Origin: Lucinisca nassula
Taxonomy: Eukaryota > Mollusca > Bivalvia > Lucinida > Lucinidae
Length of the DNA: 64,000 nt
Reading direction: 5' to 3'
NCBI GenBank assembly: GCA_963580285.1
Contig: OY757020.1
Location: forward strand, 96,723,497-96,787,496
Positions within the stretch are counted from its first letter, which is position 1; each line of letters starts with the position of its first letter. The notes below the pieces were generated by a model, which ran no database searches, had not been told where the DNA came from, and saw only the letters and a list, made by a program, of their open reading frames with translations. The position numbers and the translations under genes are program-made. This document shows positions 58,898-64,000 of this stretch, in pieces.

Positions 58898-60268
58898 CCC
58901 TGTGGTGTAAGAACCTCTATGTCTCACCTCATATCTAATGTATGACCACTAACGAGCTCGATAAGCTAACGATGCTTTGAACAACTGGTCCCTGTGGTGT
59001 AAGAACCTCTATGTCTCACCTCATATCTAATGTATGACCACTAACGAGCTCGATAAGCTAACGATGCTTTGATCAACTGGTCCCTGTGGTGTAAGAACCT
59101 CTATGTCTCACCTCATATCTAATGTATGACCACTAACAAGCTCGATAAGCTAACGATGCTTTGAACAACTGGTCCCTGTGGTGTAAGAACCTCTATGTCT
59201 CACCTCATATCTAATGTATGACCACTAACGAGCTCGATAAGCTAACGATGCTTTGAACAACTGGTCCCTGTGGTGTAAGAACCTCTATGTCTCACCTCAT
59301 ATCTAATGTATGACCACTAAATGAGCTCGATAAGCTAACGATGCTTTGAACAACTGGTCCCTGTGGTGTAAGAACCTCTATGTCTCACCTCATATCTAAT
59401 GTATGACCACTAAACGAGCTCGATAAGCTAACGATGCTTTGAACAACTGGTCCCTGTGGTGTAAGAACCTCTATGTCTCACCTCATATCTAATGTATGAC
59501 CACTAACGAGCTCGATAAGCTAACGATGCTTTGAACAACTGGTCCCTGTGGTGTAAGAACCTCTATGTCTCACCTCATATCTAATGTATGACCACTAACG
59601 AGCTCGATAAGCTAACAATGCTTTGAACAACTGGTCCCTATGGTGTAAGAACCTCTATGTCTCACCTCATATCTAATGTATGACCACTAAACGAGCTCGA
59701 TAAGCTAACAATGCTTTGAACAACTGGTCCCTGTGGTGTAAGAATCTCTATGTCTCACCTCATATCTAATGTGTACAGGCCTCCGTGGCCTAGTGGATAA
59801 GAGCGCTGACTCTTAGTCATTAGGTCTCTCACCGCCGTGGGTTCGAGCCTCGCTCGGGCCACGTGTGAGATGCCAAGTTCTGCAACAGAAGGTCAGGTGG
59901 TTTTTCTCTGGGCACTCCGGTTTTCGCCCATTTCTGATTAACGATCGGCTCGATATGAGTGAAATAATCTTGGAAGGGCCGTAAAATCCAAACCAAAAAA
60001 AATATAACCACTAAACGAGCTCGATAAGCTAACGATGCTTTGAACAACTGGTCCCTGTGGTGTAAGAACCTCTATGTCTCACCTCATATCTAATGTATGA
60101 CCACTAAACGAGCTCGATAAGCTAACCATGCTTTGAACAACTGGTCCCTGTGGTGTAAGAACCTCTATGTCTCACCTCATATCTAATGTATGACCACTAA
60201 ACGAGCTCGATAAGCTAACCATGCTTTGAACAACTGGTCCCTGTGGTGTAAGAATCTCTATGACTCAC
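58898..60268. repeat. 92 bp satellite carrying copies of the myosin exon 2 splice donor
   Basis: Twelve copies of a 92-93 bp unit abut the exon ending at 60269. Each unit contains the exon edge and donor (minus strand ATATGAG|GTGAGA), about 34 bp of intron, and one end of MITE-C (TTGTTCAAAGCATCGTTAGC). All copies have A at intron position +6 where the functional site has T. An S1 SINE interrupts the array at 59775-59999. Confidence 0.93.
59775..59999 (+). mobile_element. SINE S1, copy 4, inside the 92 bp satellite
   Basis: Best-preserved copy: GCCTCCGTGGCCTAGTGG A box, GGGTTCGAGCC B box, S1 body, A-rich end (CCAAACCAAAAAAAATAT). Interrupts a satellite unit. Not a working tRNA: the acceptor arm continues into SINE body. 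Confidence 0.88.
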
Positions 60269-60414
60269 CTCATATCCAACGTACCGGTTTCAAGAACTTT
60301 GGCCGTGAAGAGTTCATTAACCAGTTTATTATGGCTTTGTTCCATCAACTTCTGCATGTTAGAACTCAGTGTATCTCTGTTCTTCTCTAGGAATCTTGAA
60401 GCTCTATAAATCAC
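60269..60414 (-). CDS. Myosin-MH2 gene, motor exon 2 (FLEKNRD)
   Basis: 146 bp, starts phase 0 and leaves two bases (AG) for an Arg codon completed by the next exon. It encodes VIYRASRFLEKNRDTLSS followed by a helical stretch ending VLETGTLDM, matching the motor segment just before loop 2. Acceptor TATTCAG, donor ATGAG|GTGAGT. An alternative donor 15 bases upstream (CCG|GTACGT) breaks the phase and was not chosen. The donor and exon edge seed the 92 bp satellite that fills the next intron. Confidence 0.93.
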
Positions 60415-60597
60415 CTGAATAGTAAAGGAAAAATAAGCAAAAGCTTTAACCCATTGTATACTAGTGGACTCTTCCATTGCTATATATTGGACAAGTCCAT
60501 TTGTCATATAAGGGGTGGTAGGCCTTTTTTGGGGGGTCTCATTCTATTTTTCATGGAAAATTCTAATCTTCTTCAGATGTTATTGGGTACCAAATAT

Positions 60598-60830
60598 TAT
60601 CAGTCTATCTTTTGGTTTTGGTTACGGTCCTTTCAATCTTATTTCACTACTATCGAGCTGATCATTAATCAGATGTGGGAAAAAAAAACAAAGTACCCGG
60701 AGAAAAAACACCTGACATTCTGTGGCAGAACTTGGCATCTCACATGTGACCGGAGCCAGACTCGATCCATAGCAGTAAGAGACATAATGATGAGTCAGCA
60801 CTCTTATCCACTAGACCAAGGAGGCCCATC
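60598..60830 (-). mobile_element. SINE S1, copy 5
   Basis: Minus-strand copy flanked by ATCAGTCTATCTT at both sides (60600 and 60832 regions), head GGCCTCCTTGGTCTAGTGG. Confidence 0.82.
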
Positions 60831-61029
60831 ATCAGTCTATCTTAGAGACCACACTAAATGCGGAATGTGAACCTAAAATTCTTATGTTCAGTCAACCATG
60901 AAATATAGGTGAAGGACACACATGGTTCACTGCATTCAGCTCTGGCAACCAACAAAGGTACAGATCAGCCTGCACATCTGCACAGTCTGATCAGCACCTT
61001 GTGTTAGCTGCTTGGATAGTACAGTACTT

Positions 61030-61340
61030 TACGGCCCCCGCCCATAGGGGCTTTAAGAAATATATGGGCTACATGATGCTTCCACGCAGAGCTGAATCAG
61101 GCCCGCACACTAGTACTGGTAAACCACTTAGAGGATCTAAGCCTGTCCAGGAACCGCGGTGCAAGGCGGACCGTCCATGCTAATAAACCCTATTGGTTTC
61201 ATTGGGCGACAGGGCTTGAGATGTCATTTCACCTCAATGTTGGGTAAAAGTCCCACAAAATTGGAAGCAACGTCTGCAAAATGACCTTTACAGTGTTGAC
61301 GGGGACGTTAAACCTCAAATCAAACAAACAAACAAACAAA
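61030..61340 (+). repeat. R2, copy 8
   Basis: Full copy ending GTTAAACCTCAAATCAAAC and (CAAA)n, target flank AGTACAGTACTT on both sides (61018 and 61340 regions). Confidence 0.87.
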
Positions 61341-61531
61341 GTACAGTACTTCAAGACTTGTGCTATGCCATGTGGCTTAGCTGTTTTGATTTTTTTTTTT
61401 TTTTTTTTTTTTGCAAAAGGGCTAGTTTGAACCAGTCTATAAGACAAACAAGATAAAAAATGGTTTATGATGTTTTCTTTTGTTTTTTCTTTTTTTTTTG
61501 TTGTTGTTGTTGTTGTTTTTAAACATCAACC

Positions 61532-61732
61532 TCAAGACATCTACCAGTCAAGCAAAATGCACTATTGAGCAGATTGGTTCATGATGTTTTTTTTTCCATT
61601 TTAATTTTATAGATTTACCAGACATCTACCAGTCAAGCAACGTGCACTATAGAGAAGACTGATTGATGATGTTTTTTGTTGTTTTATTTTATCTAGACTG
61701 GTCTATAAATATTAGATAAACATGGAACCTAC
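61532..61732. repeat. Two degenerate copies of an exon 3' edge and donor
   Basis: Segments near 61532-61590 and 61617-61675 each resemble the last ~45 bp of the exon ending at 61733 plus its donor. On the minus strand they read ...AGTGCAnnTTGCTTGACTG|GTAGATGT, against the real ...AGTGCATTATGCTGGACTG|GTAGGTTC. A third, weaker trace may start near 61430. Confidence 0.7.
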
Positions 61733-61897
61733 CAGTCCAGCATAATGCACTACAGAGAAGACTGGTTCATGATGTTTTGCTCTCTTATACAAGTCTACTT
61801 TAGCAAACTGTTTGTTGCATTTTTCCACCAGGGTCATATCAGTTGCTCTGGCCAGTCTACATTCTTCTTCCAAAATAGAAAATAGTCCCATAGGCCA
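61733..61897 (-). CDS. Myosin-MH2 gene, motor exon 1 in window (relay region, HYAG)
   Basis: First recognisable exon of the minus-strand myosin gene; earlier motor exons lie past the right edge. It encodes 55 residues, phase 0 at both ends. Motifs are PMGLFSILEEECR near the start and VVHYAGL at the end, the classic myosin relay-helix and HYAG segments. The acceptor is a pyrimidine-rich tract ending CAG, the donor CTG|GTAGGT. The next exon continues in frame with VIYRASRFLEKNRDTL, as in all myosin motors. The last ~45 bp plus donor recur as two degenerate copies inside the following intron, and the first 44 bp plus acceptor recur at 62316-62359. Motor identity is certain; N-terminal catalytic loops are not in the window. 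Confidence 0.93.
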
Positions 61898-62758
61898 CTG
61901 GAAAACAGTTCTAATATTTCAGACAGAAAACAACATTGCAGTACAGAAAGAACTAGAAATGTGTCCAGACGACACAGATGCCCCCGCCCAGGGCCCCGCC
62001 TCACCCTGAAAATCCATGTTGCAACAAAATTTTCTAAGTGTGTGACCTTGACCTTGAGGTCATGGGCAGGGTCGGTGGTAAGTCTGAATGAGACTTGGGA
62101 CCTGTATCTATCATCATTCCAAATATGAAGCCAATCTATAAATATGAGCCCTAAAACTGTAAAAACTTAATAAGACTAAGTCTGTGTCCTTGACCTTGAG
62201 GTCAGGGGTGGGGATATATAAGACTTTGGACCTGTAACTATCATCATACCAAATATCAAGCAAATCTATATGGTTTGGTGAGTATGAGCTCTTAATAAAC
62301 TTAAAATAAAAAAAAAGTCTACATTCTTCTTCCAAAATAGAAAATAGTCCCATAGGCCACTGGAAAACAGTTCTAATATTTCAGACAGAAAACAACATTG
62401 CAGTACAGAAAGAACTAGAAATGTGTCCAGACGACACAGATGCCCCCGCCAAGGGCCCCGCCTCAGCCCGAAAATCCATGTTGTGACCTTGACCTTGAGG
62501 TCATTGGTAGGGTCGTTGGATGGGTGAATGAGACTTAGGACCTGTATCTATCATCATTCCAAATATGAAGCCAATCTATAAGTATGAGCCCTAAAACTTT
62601 AAAAGCATAATAAGACTAAGTCTGTGACCTTGACCTTGAGGTCAGGGGTGGGGGTATATACAACTTTGGACCTGTAACTATCATCATACCAAATATGAAG
62701 TAAATCTATATGGTTTGGTGAGTATGAGCTCTTAATAAACTTAAAATAAAAAAAAAAA
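61854..62758. repeat. 462 bp tandem duplication spanning an exon edge
   Basis: Two head-to-tail copies, 61854-62315 and 62316-62758, differ by scattered substitutions and small indels. Each includes 44 bp of exon, the acceptor, and the start of a Helentron-like element with TGACCTTGA motifs. The break on the left side lies inside the coding exon. Confidence 0.85.
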
Positions 62759-63764
62759 TTGTCTGTGACCTTGACCTTTAGGGCACGTGCATGGGTGGGG
62801 GTATTGGACCAGTATCAATCATCATACCAAAGATAAACTTAATTCATCCTACAATTTGGAAAATATAAACTCTTAAAATATCTAATTAAAAATTTCTAAG
62901 TCTGTGACCTTGACCTTGACCTTGAGCTCATGGGCATGGGTGGGGGTATCGCTGAATAAAATGAACAGGTATCTAACATCATACCAAATATAAACTCAAT
63001 CCATCACACAATTTGGAAAATATCAACTCTTAAAATATCTAATTAAAAATTTCTAAGTCTGTGACCTTGACCTTGAAGCCATAGGCATGAGTGGGGGTAT
63101 TGCCAAATAAACATTTGGACTTGTATTTATCATCATAGAAAATATAAGCCAAATCTATAATATGGTTGGAAAATTTGAGCTCTTTAAAATTTTTAACATT
63201 AAAATTGTCTAAGTCTGTGACCTTGACCCTGAGGTCATAGGCATGGGTGGGGGTATTGTTGAATAAAACATTGTACCTATATCTATCATCATATGAACCA
63301 AAGCCATCATAAAAGTTCAGGTTCTACCAGGTACAAATACCTTAACTGGAGTCTTATCATGGAAAATTTCTAAGTCCAAGACCTTGACCTTGAGGTCATG
63401 GGCATGGGTGGGGTACCGCTGAATAAAACTTTGGACCTATATATATAATCATACCATATATGAACCAATTCCATCAAATGGTTTGGAAAATATGAGTTCT
63501 AAAATGTTCAGGTCTACCTGTTACAAAAACCTTAACCTGAGTCTTTAACACTGAAAATTTCTAAGTCTTTGACCTTGACCTTGAGGTCACAGGCATGGGT
63601 GGGGTATTGCTTAATAAAAATTTGGACCTATATCTATCATCATACCAAAGATGAACCAGTTCCATCAAATGGTTAGGAAAATATGAGTTCTAAAAGTTCA
63701 GGCTCTACCTGTTACAAAAACCTTAACCTGAGGTTACAGGATCATGTACGAACGTACATACACA
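61951..63764 (+). mobile_element. HINE-10 (3' end not recognised)
   Basis: Left end GACGACACAGATGCCCCCGCC. Units of 140-190 bp repeat GTGACCTTGACCTTGAGGTC, GGCATGGGTGGGGGTAT and CTATCATCATACCAAATATG. The front is doubled by the 462 bp duplication. No microsatellite or GGGGGCAT end was seen before R2 begins at about 63765. Confidence 0.68.
62316..62359 (-). pseudogene. Duplicated 5' fragment of motor exon at 61897 (decoy acceptor)
   Basis: The first 44 bp of the exon at 61733-61897 and its polypyrimidine tract and CAG are repeated here, encoding the same WPMGLFSILEEECRL start. After the 44 bp the match to the exon stops and sequence runs into an A/T-rich stretch with no exon partner, so the copy has an acceptor but no matching donor. 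It arose by the 462 bp tandem duplication 61854-62315 / 62316-62758. Confidence 0.85.
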
Positions 63765-64000
63765 GCCCCCGCCCATAGGGGCTTGAAGAAATATATGGGC
63801 TACATGATGCTTCCACGCAGAGCTGAATCCGGCCCGCACACTAGTACTGGTAAACAGCTTAGAGGATCTAAGCCTGTCCAGGAACCGCGGTGCGAGGTGG
63901 ACCGTCCATGCTTATAAACCCTATTGATTTCATTGGGCGACAGGGCTTGAGATGTCATTTCATCTCAACGTCGGGTAAAAGTCCCACAGAATTGGAAGCA
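63760..64000 (+). repeat. R2, copy 9 (cut by window end)
   Basis: Starts AGCCCCCGCCCATAGGGGCT; nearly identical to copies 2 and 8 up to the window edge. Confidence 0.85.

Larger units (their letters stand above)
15947..61897 (-). other. Gene span: unconventional myosin with C-terminal MH2 domain (partial, both ends open)
   Basis: Sixteen exons (165, 146, 114, 73, 56, 150, 112, 252, 99, 158, 73, 159, 193, 95, 142, 93 bp from 5' to 3') add to 2,080 bp, with every junction phase-compatible and no internal stop or frameshift. Introns are about 0.8 to 6.6 kb, total about 43.9 kb. Domain order: motor C-terminal half, converter, one IQ, Ser-rich linker, MH2, charged tail. As a myosin it should move on or tether to actin with ATP; the MH2 fold is known as a protein-protein and phospho-Ser binding module. 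What cargo or signal it couples is unknown. Co-linearity and phase argue for one transcript, but a transcript spanning IQ and MH2 exons has not been seen here. Confidence 0.85.

Noticed and set aside
59781..59866. tRNA gene
   Set aside because: A and B boxes are present but the sequence continues into SINE S1 body shared by four other copies.
62114..62353. 79-codon frame starting MGLFSILEEECRL
   Set aside because: Only the first 13-15 codons derive from the duplicated exon; the rest is read-through of a Helentron-like element.

Overview
The window is animal nuclear DNA, most likely from a bivalve mollusc. It is AT-rich, with short phase-compatible exons separated by kilobase introns. The introns are packed with tRNA-derived SINEs, hairpin MITEs and many Helentron-like elements made of a tandem core plus an (ACGG)n-type microsatellite. 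The bivalve assignment is inferred from that repeat landscape. No operon, prokaryotic gene, intact RNA gene or CRISPR array is present.

One host gene dominates. Sixteen exons on the minus strand, from 61897 down to 15947, have consensus splice sites and join without a phase break into about 2,080 bp of open coding sequence. From right to left they encode the C-terminal half of a myosin motor, the converter, a lever arm with one IQ motif most like class XVI myosins, a short Ser-rich linker, a complete Smad-type MH2 domain (four exons, about 194 residues) and a charged, partly basic tail. The 5' part (P-loop, switch I and II) lies beyond 64000, and the 3' end was not found left of 15947. A motor-IQ-MH2 architecture is the main discovery: a molecular motor carrying the phospho-peptide/partner-binding fold of Smads.

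Second theme: in three introns of this gene (after exons at 61733, 60269 and 18111) the exon's own 3' edge and 5' splice site were copied two to twelve times as tandem repeats. The acceptor and first 44 bp of the exon at 61897 were also duplicated 462 bp away.

Layout. 1-3600: MITEs and a SINE. 3620-5387: Helentron-like element. 5560-9780: tandem arrays (21, 60 and 87 bp units). 9800-12000: MITE-G hairpins and a candidate plus-strand terminal exon. 12405-15776: Helentron-like array with a nested element. 15947-30446: tail and MH2 exons with Helentron-like elements, SINEs and MITEs between them. 31863-35149: nested Helentron-like elements. 35876-43164: linker, IQ, converter and CIKPN exons with 27 bp and 54 bp arrays and a dead mariner. 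44000-47100: non-LTR retrotransposon relic and a possible plus-strand first exon. 47284-49006: second copy of the first Helentron-like element. 49780-61897: motor exons with a 45 bp array, an element with CAGTG ends and the 92 bp splice-donor array. 61951-64000: Helentron-like array and an R2 repeat.

Exon limits come from reading splice consensus, reading frame and family motifs by eye. Repeat boundaries are approximate by some tens of bases. Class and family names for repeats (Helentron-like, S1-S3, R2, MITE-A to L) are local working labels.
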